Positions 1 through 10,222 of a stretch of 22,872 bases of DNA are shown piece after piece; the stretch's first letter is position 1; the number at the start of each line of letters is the position of its first letter. Under the pieces are notes generated by a model. The model did no database searches, was not told the DNA's origin, and saw only the letters and a list, made by a program, of their open reading frames with translations. Location of the stretch: NCBI RefSeq assembly GCF_000003605.2, contig NW_003148877.1:1-22872 (forward strand). Reading direction: 5' to 3'. Source of the stretch: Saccoglossus kowalevskii (lineage: Eukaryota; Hemichordata; Enteropneusta; Harrimaniidae). The position numbers were made by a program, and so were the translations under genes.

Positions 1-513
1 TTGCTAACTTTAATCTACTTGTCACTACTTTGTAAGCAGTTTGTTTATCATTTCACGGTTTCATAGTGGTATAATCTGCTAATGTATAAGACTTTTCCAA
101 CACATTTGCCCATTTTACTATATTTTTAACCGTGTTGTCGATATTACAATGACTTAGGTAAAATGTATTAGCAAACCCACTTACTTTTCCAATGCTTTTC
201 CTATCGTTTTAAGATGCTTTAGAACATGCTACGGTAAGCTCATAGGGCACTATTCTAATATACGAGACGTTCACTTGCATTTTATTCACTTTCCGTACTT
301 TATAATTTTACAGTTAGATATGACAACAACTTAGTTCAAACATACACGCTATTCTACCAACTTTGCACTCACTTTGTACAGCTTTGTACGCAATTTTAAT
401 AGCTGACATCCACTATAGCCGACCGGAAGAGGGAGTTGTGCATTGAAACTACGTGCACATTTTTAAACATTCTATAAACTTAAATTATCAAAATAACCAG
501 CACGACTTTTTGC

Positions 514-520
514 TATAAAG
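514..520 (+). promoter_or_regulatory. TATA-like box, repeated in most monomers
   Basis: TATAAAG inside CTGCTATAAAGGTG, preceded by the GC-richer AACCAGCACGAC. The box recurs in nearly every monomer and is broken in 16 (TTAAAG) and 18 (AAAAAG). An AATAAA motif follows only 16 bp later (536-541), so this does not look like a conventional gene promoter. It could start satellite transcripts, but the AT-rich context makes chance plausible. Confidence 0.2.
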
Positions 521-583
521 GTGTAACATTTCAATAATAAAAATACAAAAAAATACTTTATGTATTCCATGTTTGTTTCGGAA

Positions 584-594
584 CCCCCAAAAAA
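584..594 (+). repeat. Variable C/A homopolymer tract, one per monomer
   Basis: After TTTCGGAA each monomer has a run of C then A whose length varies: C5A6 here and in monomer 11, C5A3 in 2 and 12, C2 followed by about 6-10 A in many others, and no C run in 5. The changes shift reading frame between copies. Confidence 0.7.
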
Positions 595-772
595 TGTATT
601 TAACAACCTTGTTAGCTCAAGTAGTCTCCCATGCAATTACGAGGCACCCCCTATTGATCTTAACTTTTGTGACAGGTCCATCACATGATCACTCGACTAC
701 TGGGATCATTTGAATTTTATTCGAATTGGCGGCCATTTAATGTTTGAAAGTGTTTCGAATTGTCATTCGTAT

Positions 773-778
773 CACGTG
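773..778. promoter_or_regulatory. CACGTG E-box-like motif, repeated in most monomers
   Basis: The palindrome CACGTG lies 14 bp before the TGACCT pair in most copies. It is CATGTG in monomers 2 and 12 and CCCGTG in monomer 20. E-boxes of this type are bound by bHLH factors. Only the motif is seen here; a 6-base motif in one repeat consensus may be chance. Confidence 0.2.
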
Positions 779-792
779 TATCTTTCGTAAGT

Positions 793-805
793 TGACCTAT
801 GACCT
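793..805 (-). promoter_or_regulatory. DR1-type nuclear-receptor-like motif, repeated once per monomer
   Basis: TGACCTATGACCT, which on the minus strand is two AGGTCA half-sites in direct orientation separated by one base. This is the DR1 arrangement bound by RXR-type and HNF4-type receptors in animals. By eye, both half-sites are perfect in 18 of 24 full monomers (for example 1722-1734, 2651-2663, 4510-4522, 9158-9170, 11937-11949, 22168-22180). Monomers 7, 8, 9, 17, 18 and 22 have one changed half-site. The motif match is seen; binding is not shown. Confidence 0.35.
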
Positions 806-830
806 ATCCATGCTTCGAAAGTCAGTACGT

Positions 831-1007
831 TAGTAAACGGCCATTTACGACATATTAATTCACTTTTCCTAACATTTAACTATGGGTGTCGATAATATAA
901 CAACATAGGTCACATTTCCATGTAATTTTGCTAACTTTACAACCACTTTTCACTACTTTGTAATCAGTTTGTTTATCATTTCACGGATTCATAGTGGTAT
1001 AATCTGC
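831..1007 (+). repeat. Internal subrepeat A (177 bp), first instance
   Basis: Read from TAGTAAACGG (831), it aligns with the next 176-bp segment and the one after. Shared steps are TA-rich start, ATTCACTTTTCC, TTTAACTATGGG, GTCGATAATA, ACATAGGT, GCTAACTTTAC and CACTTTTCACTACTTT. It spans the monomer start as defined here. The same block recurs in each monomer. Confidence 0.75.
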
Positions 1008-1183
1008 TAATATATGAGGCTTTTCCAACACATTTGCTCATTTTTTCTATATTTTTAACTGTGGGGTCGATATTACAATGACTTAGGTAAAATGTATTAG
1101 CAAACCCACCTAATTTTCTAACGCTTTTCCTATCGTTTTAGGATGTTTAGAACATGCTACGGTAAGCTCATAGGGCACTATTC
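1008..1183 (+). repeat. Internal subrepeat B (176 bp), first complete instance
   Basis: It starts TAATATATGAG (class II) and continues with TTTAACTGTGGG, GTCGATATTACAATGACTTAGG, GCAAACCCACC, TACTTTTC-like and CTTTTCCTATCG. These steps align with subrepeat A at an offset of 177-178 bp and with C at 176 bp. B is the part of the monomer that most strongly separates class I from class II. Confidence 0.75.
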
Positions 1184-1372
1184 TAATATACGAGACGTTC
1201 ACTTGCATTTTATTCACTTTCCGTACTTTATAATTTTACGGTTAGATATGACAACAACTTAGTTCAAACATACACGCTATTCTACCAACTTTGCACTCAC
1301 TTTGTACAGCTTTGAACGCAATTTTAAAAGCTGACATCCACTATAGCCGACCGCAAGAGGGAGTTGTGCATT
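1184..1372 (+). repeat. Internal subrepeat C (~176-189 bp), first complete instance
   Basis: It starts TAATATACGAG and continues ATTCACTTTCCGTAC, TTTTACGG, GATATGACAACAACTTAG, CTACCAACTTTGCACTCACTTTG. The segment GATATGACAACAACTTAG aligns without gaps with GATATTACAATGACTTAG of B. The right boundary is uncertain; a weak fourth copy may begin at AAAATACGTG (about 1373). Confidence 0.7.
1351..1363 (+). promoter_or_regulatory. GC-rich CTCF-like box, repeated once per monomer
   Basis: CCGCAAGAGGGAG is the most GC-rich short stretch of the monomer and is nearly invariant. It resembles the CTCF core (CC-x-C-x-AGRGGGCAG type) but lacks the C after GGG. Variants: GGAAGAGGG in monomer 1, AGCGAGAGGG in 5, GCGAGAGGG in 13, and CAAAAGGG or CAAAAAGG in 20-22. 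The similarity is partial and no function is claimed. Confidence 0.2.
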
Positions 1373-1857
1373 GAAAATACGTGCACATTTTTAAACATTC
1401 TTTAAACTTAAATTATCAAAATAACCAGCACGACTTTCTGCTATAAAGGTGTTACATTTCAATAATAAAAATACAATAAAATACTTTATGTCTTTTCCAT
1501 GTTTGTTTCGGAACCCCCAAACATGTATTTAACAACTTTGTTAGCTCAAGTAGTCTCCCATGCAATTACGAGGCACGCCCTATTGATCTTAACTTTTGTG
1601 ACAGGTCCATCACATGATCACACGACCACTGGGATCATTTGATTTCAATTCGAATTGGCGGCCATTTAATGTTTGAAAGTGTTCGAATTGTCATTCGTTT
1701 CATGTGTGTCTTTTCGTAAGTTGACCTATGACCTATCCATGCTTCGAAAGTCAGTACGTTAGTAAACGGTAATTTACGACATATTAATTCACTTTTTCCT
1801 AGCATTTAACTATGGGTGTCGATAATATAACAACGTAGGTCACATTTTAATGTAATT

Positions 1858-2785
1858 TTGCTAACTTTACAACCACTTTTCACTACTTTGTAAGCAGTTT
1901 GTTTATCATTTCACGGATTCATAGTGGTATAATCTTCTAATATATGAGGATTTTCCAACACATTTTCTCATTTTTTCTATATTTTTAACCGTGTTGTCGA
2001 TATTACAATGACTTAGGTAAAATGTATTAGCAAAACCGCCTACTTCTCTAATACTTTTCTTATCGTTTTAGGATGTTTTAGAACATGCTACGGTAAGCTC
2101 ATAGGGCACTATTCTAATATACGAGACGTTCACTTGCATTTTATTCACTTTCCGTACTTTATAATTTTACGGTTAGATATGACAACAACTTAGTTCAAAC
2201 ATACACGCTATTCTACCAACTTTGCACTCACTTTGTACAGCTTTGTACGTAATTTTAATAGCTGACATCCACTATAGCCGACCGCAAGAGGGAGTTGTGC
2301 ATTGAAAATACGTGCAAATTTTTAAACATTCTATAAACTTAAATTATCAAAATAAACAGCACGACTTTCTACTATAAAGGTGTTACATTTCAATAATAAA
2401 AATACAAAAAAATGCGTTATGTCTTTTCCATGTTTGTTTCGGAATCAAAAAAATGTATTTCACCAGGTTGTTAGCTCAAGTAGTCTCCCATGCAATTACT
2501 AGCCACGCCCGATAGATGTTAACTTTTGTAACAGGCCCATCACATGATCATTCGACTACTGGGATCATTTGAATATTTTCGAATTCGCGGCCATTTAATC
2601 TTTGGAAGTGTTTCGAATTGTCATTCGTTTCACGTGTGTCTTTCGTAAGTTGACCTCTGACCTATCTATGCTTCGAAAGTCAGTACGTTAGTAAACGGCC
2701 ATTTACGACATATTAATTCACTTTTCCTAACATTTAACTATGGGTGTCGATAATATAACAACATAGGTAACATTTCCATGTAATT
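1858..2785 (+). repeat. Satellite monomer 3 (class II left, 3/4-type right)
   Basis: The left part is class II-like but carries GTGTTGTCG, which is typical of class I, so the copy is a mosaic. The right part has variants shared with monomer 4: TTTCACCAG, ACTAGCCACGCCC, GGAAGTG and TGACCTCTGACCTATCTATG. The C/A tract reads AATCAAAAAAA. Confidence 0.95.
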
Positions 2786-3711
2786 TTGCTAACTTTACAA
2801 CTACTTTTCACTACTTTGTAATCAGTTTGTTTATCATTTCTCGGTTTCATAGTGGTATAATCTGCTAAATATAAGACGTTTCCAACATCTTTGCTCATTT
2901 TTTCTATATTTTTAACCGTGTTGTCGATATTACACTGACTTAGGTAAAATGTATTAGCAAACCCACCTACTTTTCTAATGCTTTTCCTATCGTTTTAGGA
3001 TGTTTTAGAACATGCTACGGTAAGCTCATAGGGCACTATTCTAATATACGAGACGTTCACTTGCATTTTATTCACTTTCCGTACTTTATAATTTTACGGT
3101 TAGATATGACAACAACTTAGTTCAAACATACACGCTATTCTACCAACTTTGCACTCACTTTGTACAGCTTTGTACGCAATTTTAATAGCTGACATCCACT
3201 ATAGCCGACCGCAAGAGGGAGTTGTGCATTGAAAATACGTGCAAATTTTTAAACATTCTATAAACTTAAATTGTCAAAATAACCAGCACGACTTTCTACT
3301 ATAAAGGTGTTATATTTCAATAATAAACATACAAAAAAATGCGTTATGTCTTTTCCATGTTTGTTTCGGAACCAAAAAATGTATTTCACCAGCTTGTTAG
3401 TTCAAGAAGTCTCCCATGCAATTACTAGCCACGCCCGCTAGATCTTAACTTTTGTAACAGGCACTTCACATGATCACTCGACTACTGGAATCATTTGAAT
3501 TTTTTCGAATTGGCGGCCATTTAATCTGTGGAAGTGTTTCGAATTGTCATTCGTTTCACGTGTGTCTTTCGTAAGTTGACCTCTGACCTATCTATGCTTC
3601 GAAAGTCAGTACGTTAGTAAACGACCATTTACGACATATTAATTCACTTTTCCTAATATTTAACTGTGGGTCTCAATAATTTAACAGTATAGGTCACATT
3701 TCCATGTAATT
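2786..3711 (+). repeat. Satellite monomer 4 (class I variant)
   Basis: The left part is a class I variant (CTAAATATAAGACG, then CTCATTTTTTC). The right part matches monomer 3 (TTTCACCAG, CTAGCCACGCCC, GGAAGTG, TGACCTCTGACCT). Monomers 3 and 4 are the clearest neighbouring pair in the left half. The tail has GGGTCTCAATAAT and an unusual TTTAACAGTATAGG. Confidence 0.95.
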
Positions 3712-4644
3712 TTGCTAACTTTACAAGTACTTTTCACTACTTTGTAAGCAGTTTGTTTATCATTTCACGTATTCATAGTGGTATAATCTGCTAATATATG
3801 AGGCTTTTCCAACACATTTGCTCATTTTACTATATTTTTAACTGTGGGATTGATATTACAATGACTTAGGTAAAATGTATTAGCAAACCCACCTACTTTT
3901 CTAATGCTTTTCCTATCTGTTGAAGATGTTTTAAAACATGTTACGGTAAGCTCATTGGGCACTATTCTAATATACAAGACTTTCACTTGCATTTTATTCA
4001 CTTGTCGTACTTTCTAATTTCGCGGTTAGATATGACAACAACTTAGTTCAAACATACACGCTATTCTACAAACTTTGCACTCATTTTGTACAGCTTTGTA
4101 CGCAATTTTAATAGCTGACATCCACTATAGCCGACAGCGAGAGGGAGTTGTGCATTGAAAATACGTGCAACTTTTAAAACATTATATAAACTTAAATTAT
4201 CAAAATAACCAGCACGACTTTCTGCTATAAAGGTGTCAAATTTCAATAATAAACTGAAATACAAAAAAATGAGTGATGTCTTTTGCATGTTTGTTTCGGT
4301 AATAAAAAAAATGTATTTAACAAGCTTGTTAGCTCAAGTAGTCTCCCATGCAATTACGAGGCACACCCTATTGATCTTAACTATTGAGACTGGTCCATCA
4401 CATGATCACACGACTACTGGGATCATTTGATTTCTATTCGAATTGGCGGCCATTTAATGTTTGAAAGTGTTTCGAATTGTCATTCGTTCCACGTGTGTCT
4501 TTCGTAAGTTGACCTATGACCTACCCATGCTTCGAAAGTCATTACGATAGTAAACGGCCATTTACGACATATTTATTCACTTTTTCTAACATTTAACGAC
4601 GAGTCTCGATAATATAACAACATATGTCACATTTCCATGTAATT
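3712..4644 (+). repeat. Satellite monomer 5 (class II, divergent core)
   Basis: The normally invariant central part is changed: ATCTGTTGAAGATG, TACAAGACTTTCAC and AATTTCGCGGTTAG. Monomer 16 has most of the same changes, which points to common descent. A 4-base addition lies near 4253 (AAACTGAAATAC). The C/A tract has lost its C run. Confidence 0.95.
4318..4331. repeat. 14-bp perfect palindrome with HindIII site, monomer subset marker
   Basis: TAACAAGCTTGTTA equals its own reverse complement. AAGCTT lies at 4322 here and at 5252, 6181, 8042, 8970, 12678, 13608, 14536, 15465, 16394 and 17321; monomer 19 has the AAGCTT but a broken outer arm (TAGCAAG). Monomers 1, 11, 13 and 20-24 have AACAACCTTG instead, and 2 and 12 AACAACTTTG. 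The sites fall at one-monomer steps. Confidence 0.6.
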
Positions 4645-5574
4645 TTGCTAACTTTACAACTACTTTTCACTACTTTGTAATCAGTTTGTTTATCATTTCA
4701 CGGTTTCATAGTGGTATAATCTGCTAATGTATAAGACTTTTCCAACACCTTTGCTCATTTTTTCTATATTTTTAAACGTGTTGTCGATATTTCAATGACT
4801 TAGGTAAAATGTATTAGCAAAACCATCTACTTTGCTAATGCTTTTCTTATCGTTTTAGGATGTTTTAGAACATGCTACGGTAAGCTCATAGGGCACTATT
4901 CTAATATACGAGACGTTCACTTGCATTTTATTCACTTTCCGTACTTTATAATTTTACGGTTAGATATTACAACAACTTAGTTCAAACATACACGCTACTC
5001 TACCAACTTTGCACTCACTTTGTACAGCTTTGTACGCAATTTTAATAGCTGACATCCACTATAGCCGACCGCAAGAGGGAGTTGTGCGTTGAAAATACGT
5101 GCAAATTTTTAAACATTCTATAAACTTAAATTATCAAAATAACCAGCACGACTTTCTGCTATAAAGGTGTTACATTTCAATAATAAAAATACAAAAACAT
5201 ACTTTATGTCTTTTCCATGTTTGTTTCGGAACCAAAAAAAATGTATTTAACAAGCTTGTTAGCTCAAGTAGTCTCCCATGCAATTACGAGGCTCGCCCTA
5301 TTGATCTTAACTTTTGTGACAGGTCCATCACATGATCACTCGACTACTGGGATCATTTGAATTTTATTCGAATTGGCGGCCATTTAATGTTTGAAAGTGT
5401 ATCGAATTGTCATTCGTATCACGTGTGTCTTTCGTATGTTGACCTATGACCTATCCATGCTTCGAAAGTCAGTACGTTAATAAATGGCCATTTACGATAT
5501 ATTAATTCACTTTTCCTAACATTTAACTATGGGTGTCGATAATATAACAACATAGGTCACATTTCCATGTAATT
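4645..5574 (+). repeat. Satellite monomer 6 (class I variant)
   Basis: A class I variant, with CACCTTTGCTCATTTTTTC after TAATGTATAAG. It shares AAAAACATACTTTATG and GAGGCTCGCCC with monomer 10, four copies away. It has a HindIII site (5252) inside a 14-bp palindrome. Confidence 0.95.
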
Positions 5575-6503
5575 TTGCTAACTTTGCAACCACTTTTCAC
5601 TACTTTGTAATCAGTTTGTTTATCATTTCACGGATTCATAGTGGTATAATCTGCTAATATATGAGGCTTTTCCAACACATTTGCTCATTATTTCTATATT
5701 TTTAACTGTGGGGTCGATATTACAATGACTTAGGTAAAATGTATTAGCAAACCCACCTAATTTTCTAACGCTTTTCCTATCGTTTTAGGATGCTTTAGAA
5801 CATGCTACGGTAAGCTCATAGGGCACTATTCTAATATACGAGACGTTCACTTGCATTTTATTCACTTTCCGTACTTTATAATTTTACGGTTAGATATGAC
5901 AACAACTTAGTTCAAACATACACGCTATTCTACCAACTTTGCACTCACTTTGTACAGCTCTGTACGCAATTTTAATAGCTGACATCCACTATAGCCGACC
6001 GCAAGAGGGAGTTGTGCATTGAAACTACGTGCACATTTTTAAACATTCTATAAACTTAAATTATCAAAATAACCAGCACGACTTTCTGCTATAAAGGGGT
6101 TACATTTCAATAATAAAAATACAAAAAAATTCTTTATGTATTCCATGTTTGTTTCGGAACCCAAAAAAAATGTATTTAACAAGCTTGTTAGCTCAAGTAG
6201 TCTCCCATGCAATTACGAGGCACGCCCTATTGATCTTAACTTTTGTATCAGGTCCATCACAGGATCACTCGACTACTGGGATCATTTGAATTTTATTCGA
6301 ATTGGCGGCCATTTAATGTTTGAAAGTGTTTCGAATTGTCATTCGTATCACGTGTGTCTTTCGTAAGTTGGCCTATGACCTATCCATGCTTCGAAAGTCA
6401 GTACGTTAGTAAACGGTCATTTACGACATATTAATTCACGTTTCCTAACATTTAACTATGGGTATCAATAATATAACAACATAGGTCACATTTCCATGTA
6501 ATT
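5575..6503 (+). repeat. Satellite monomer 7 (class II)
   Basis: A class II copy. One half of the TGACCT pair is mutated (TGGCCT at 6369). The tail, CACGTTTCC then GGGTATCAATAAT, matches the tail of monomer 10 closely. Both are followed by a class I copy, so the junctions 7/8 and 10/11 may be related by duplication. Confidence 0.95.
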
Positions 6504-7431
6504 TTGCTAACTTTACAACTACTTTTCACTACTTTGTAAGCAGTTTGTTTATCATTTCACGGTTTCATAGTGGTATAATCTGCTAATGTATAAGACTTTT
6601 CCAACACATTTGCCCATTTTACTATATTTTTAACCGTGTTGTCGATATTACAATGACTTAGTAAAATGTATTAGCAAACCCACCTACTTTTCCAATGCTT
6701 TTCCTAACGCTTTAGATGCTTTAGACAAGCTACGGTAAGCTCATAGGGCATATTCTAATATACGAGACGTTCACTTGCATTTTATTCACTTTCCGTACTT
6801 TATAATTTTACGGTTAGATATGACAACAACTTAGTTCAAACATACACGCTATTCTACCAACTTTGCACTCACTTTGTACAGCTTTGTACGCAATTTTTAT
6901 AGCTGACATCCACTATAGCCGACCGCAAGAGGGAGTTGTGCATTGAAAATACGTGCACATTTTTAAACATTCTATAAACTTAAATTATCAAAATAACCAG
7001 CACGACTTTCTGCTATAAAGGTGTTACATTTCAATAATAAAAATACAAAAAAATACTTTATGTTTTTTCCGTATTTGTTTCAGAACCAAAAAAAAAATGT
7101 ATTTAACACCCGTGATATCTCAAATACTCTCCCCATGCAATTACGCGGCACGCCCTATTGATCTTAACTTTTGTGACAGGTGCATCACATGATCAAACGA
7201 CTACTGGGATCATTTGATTTCTATTCGAATTGGCGGCCATTTAATGTTTGAAAGTGTTTCGAATTGTCATTCGTTTCACGTGTGTCTTTGGTAAGTTGAT
7301 CTATGACCTATCCATGCTTCGAAAGTCAGTACTTTAGTAAACGGCCATTTACGACATATTAATTCACTTTTCCTAACATTTAACTATGGGTCTCAATAAT
7401 ATAACAACATAGGTCACATTTCCATGTAATT
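6504..7431 (+). repeat. Satellite monomer 8 (class I, most degenerate copy)
   Basis: A class I left part is followed by several small deletions (6658-6746: ACTTAGTAAAA, AACGCTTTAGATG, TAGACAAGC, GGGCATATTC). A block at 7105-7135 (AACACCCGTGATATCTCAAA) is much changed from the usual AACAAGCTTGTTAGCTCAAG. The right part has GATTTCTATTCG, as in monomers 5 and 16. Confidence 0.95.
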
Positions 7432-8364
7432 TTGCTAACTTTACAACTACCTTTCACTACTTTGTAATCAGTTTGTTTATCATTTCACGGATTCATAGTG
7501 GTATAATCTGCTAATATATGAGGCTTTTCCAACACATTTGCTCATTTTTTCTATATTTTTAACTGTGGGGTCGATATTACAATGACTTAGGTAAAATGTA
7601 TTAGCAAACCCATCTAATTCTATAATGCTTTTCCTATCGTTTTAGGATATTTTAGAACATGCTACGGTAAGCTCATAGGGCACTATTCTAATATACGAGA
7701 CGTTCACTTGCATTTTATTCACTTTCCGTACTTTATAATTTTACAGTTAGATATGACAACAACTTAGTTCAAACATACACGCTATTCTACCAACTTTGCA
7801 CTCACTTTGTACAGCTTTGTACGCAATTTTAATAGCTGACATCCACTATAGCCGACCGCAAGAGGGAGTTGTGCATTGAAAATACGTGCAAATTTTTAAA
7901 CATTCTATAAACTTAAATTATCAAAAATACCAGCACGACTTTCTGCTATAAAGGTGTTACATTTCAATAATAAAAATACAAAAAAAATACTTAATGTCTT
8001 TTCCATGTTTGTTTCGGAACCAAAAAAAAAATGTATTTAACAAGCTTGTTAGCTCAAGTAGTCACCCATGCAATTACGAGGCACGCCCTATTGATCTTAA
8101 CTTTTGTGACAGGTCCATCACATGATCACTCGACTACTGGGATCATTTGAATTTTATTCGAATTGGCGGCCATTTAATGTTTGAAAGTGTTTCGAATTGT
8201 CATTCGTTTCACGTGTGTCTTTCGTAAGTTGACCTATGACATATACATGCTTCGAAAGTCAGTTCGTTAGTAGACGGCCATTTACGACATATTAATTCAC
8301 CTTTCCTAACATTTAACTATGGGTCTCAATAATATAACAACATAGGTCACATTTCCATGTAATT
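7432..8364 (+). repeat. Satellite monomer 9 (class II)
   Basis: A class II copy with a tail of rare variants (GACATATACATGC, TAGTAGACGG, GGGTCTCAATAAT) that recurs in monomer 17. Both are followed by a class I copy. It has a HindIII site at 8042. Confidence 0.95.
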
Positions 8365-9292
8365 TTGCTAACTTTACAACTACTTTTCACTACTTTGTAA
8401 TCAGTTTGTTTATCATTTCACGGTTTCATAGTGGTATAATCTGCTAATGTATAAGACTTTTCCAACACATTTGCCCATTTTACTGTATTTTTAACCGTGT
8501 TGTCGATATTACAATGACTTAGGTAAAATGTATTAGCAAACCCACCTACTTTTCCAATGCTTTTCCTATCGTTTTAGGATGCTTTAGGACATGCTACGGT
8601 AAGCTCATTGGGCAATATTCTAATATACGAGACGTTCACTTGCATTTTATTCACTTTCCGTACTTAATAATTTTACAGTTAGATATGACAACAACTTACT
8701 TCAAACATAAACGCTATTCTACCAACTTTGCACTCACTTTGTACAGCTTTGTACGCAATTTTAATAGCTGACATCCACTATAGCCGACCGCAAGAGGGAG
8801 TTGTGCTTTGAAACTACGTGCACATTTTTAAACATTCTATAAACTTAAATTATCAAAATAACCAGCACGACTTTCTGCTGTAAAGGTGTTACATTTCAAT
8901 AATAAAAATACAAAAACATACTTTATGTCTTTTCCATGTTTGTTTCGGAACCAAAAAAATGTATTTAACAAGCTTGTTAGCTCAAGTAGTCTCCCATGCA
9001 ATTACGAGGCTCGCCCTATTGATCTTAACTTTTGTGACAGGTCCATCACATGATCACTCGACTACTGGGATCATTTGAATTTTATTCGAATTGGCGGCCA
9101 TTTAATGTTTGAAAGTGTTTCGAATTGTCATTCGTATCACGTGTGTCTTTCGTAAGTTGACCTATGACCTATCCATGCTTCGAAAGTCAGTACGTTAGTA
9201 AACGGCCATTTACGACATATTAATTCGCGTTTCCTAACATTTAACTATGGGTATCAATAATATAACAACATAGGTCACATTTCCATGTAATT
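8365..9292 (+). repeat. Satellite monomer 10 (class I)
   Basis: A class I copy (CCCATTTTACTGTA). It shares ACATACTTTATG and GAGGCTCGCCC with monomer 6, and its tail (GGGTATCAATAAT) with monomer 7. It is therefore a mosaic. HindIII site at 8970. Confidence 0.95.
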
Positions 9293-10222
9293 TTGCTAAC
9301 TTTACAACTACTTTTCACTACTTTGTATGCAGTTTGTTTATCATTTCACGGTTTCATAGTGGTATAATCTGCTAATGTATAAGACTTTTCCAACACATTT
9401 GCCCATTTTACTATATTTTTAACCGTGTTGTCGATATTACAATGACTTAGGTAAAATGTATTAGCAAACCCACCTACTTTTCCAATGCTTTTCCTATCGT
9501 TTTAGGATGCTTTAGAACATGCTACGGTAAGCTCATAGGGCACTATTCTAATATACGAGACGTTCAATTGCATTTTGTTCACTTTCCGTACTTTATAATT
9601 TTACGGTTAGATATGACAACAACTTAGTTCAAACATACACGCTATTCTACCAACTTTGCACTCACTTTGTACAGCTTTGCACGCAATTTTAATAGCTGAC
9701 ATCCACTATAGCCGACCGCAAGAGGGAGTTGTGCATTGAAAATACGTGCAATTTTTTAAACATTCTATAAACTTAAATTATCAAAATAACCAGCACGACT
9801 TTCTGCTATAAAGGAGTTACATTTCAATAATAAAAATACAAAAAAATACTTGATGTCTTTTCCATGTTTGTTTCGGAACCCCCAAAAAATGTATTTAACA
9901 ACCTTGTTAGCTCAAGTAGTCTCCCATGCAATTACGAGGCACGCCCTATTAATCTTAACTTTTGTGACATGTCCATCACACGATTACTTGACTACTGGGA
10001 TCATTTGAATTTTATTCGAATTGGCGGCCGTTTAATCTTTGGAAGTGTTTCGAATTGTCATTCGTTTCACGTGTGTCTTTCGTAAGTTGACCTCTGACCT
10101 ATCTATGCTTCGAAAGTCAGTACGTTAGTAAACGGCCATTTACGACATATTAATTCACTTTTCCTGACATTTAACTATGGGTGTCGATAATATAACAACA
10201 TAGGTCACATTTCCATGTAATT
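9293..10222 (+). repeat. Satellite monomer 11 (class I)
   Basis: The left part and the C5A6 tract match monomer 1, ten copies upstream. The right end (TTTGGAAGTG, TGACCTCTGACCTATCTATG) switches to the type seen in monomers 3 and 4. A recombination or conversion edge therefore lies in the right third, near 10020. Confidence 0.95.

Larger units (their letters stand above)
1..927 (+). repeat. Satellite monomer 1 (class I)
   Basis: This copy has the class I left part (TAATGTATAAG near 80, then CCCATTTTACTATA). Its C/A tract is C5A6 (584-594), as in monomer 11, and it reads AACAACCTTG where other copies have a HindIII site. The GC-rich box is GACCGGAAGAGGG, a private change. Confidence 0.95.
928..1857 (+). 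repeat. Satellite monomer 2 (class II)
   Basis: A class II copy (TAATATATGAGG at 1008). It shares several uncommon variants with monomer 12: a C5A3 tract followed by CATG, CAATAAAATAC, CGACCACTGGG, GGTAATTTACG and CCTAGCATTT. The E-box is CATGTG rather than CACGTG, also as in monomer 12. Confidence 0.95.

Noticed and set aside
231-240. Splice donor (ACGGTAAGCT) repeated in each monomer
   Set aside because: The GGTAAG match is good, but no exon, acceptor or open frame goes with it, so it gives no support for a gene.
1711-1800. Pol III type 2 promoter or tRNA-derived SINE
   Set aside because: The only B-box-like string, GTTTCGAATTG in most monomers, lacks the final TCC, and no suitable A box lies 30-60 bp upstream.
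2147-2174. Small inverted repeat CCGTA-N11-TACGG in each monomer
   Set aside because: Five-base arms around an AT-rich loop are too weak to be called a hairpin or terminator.
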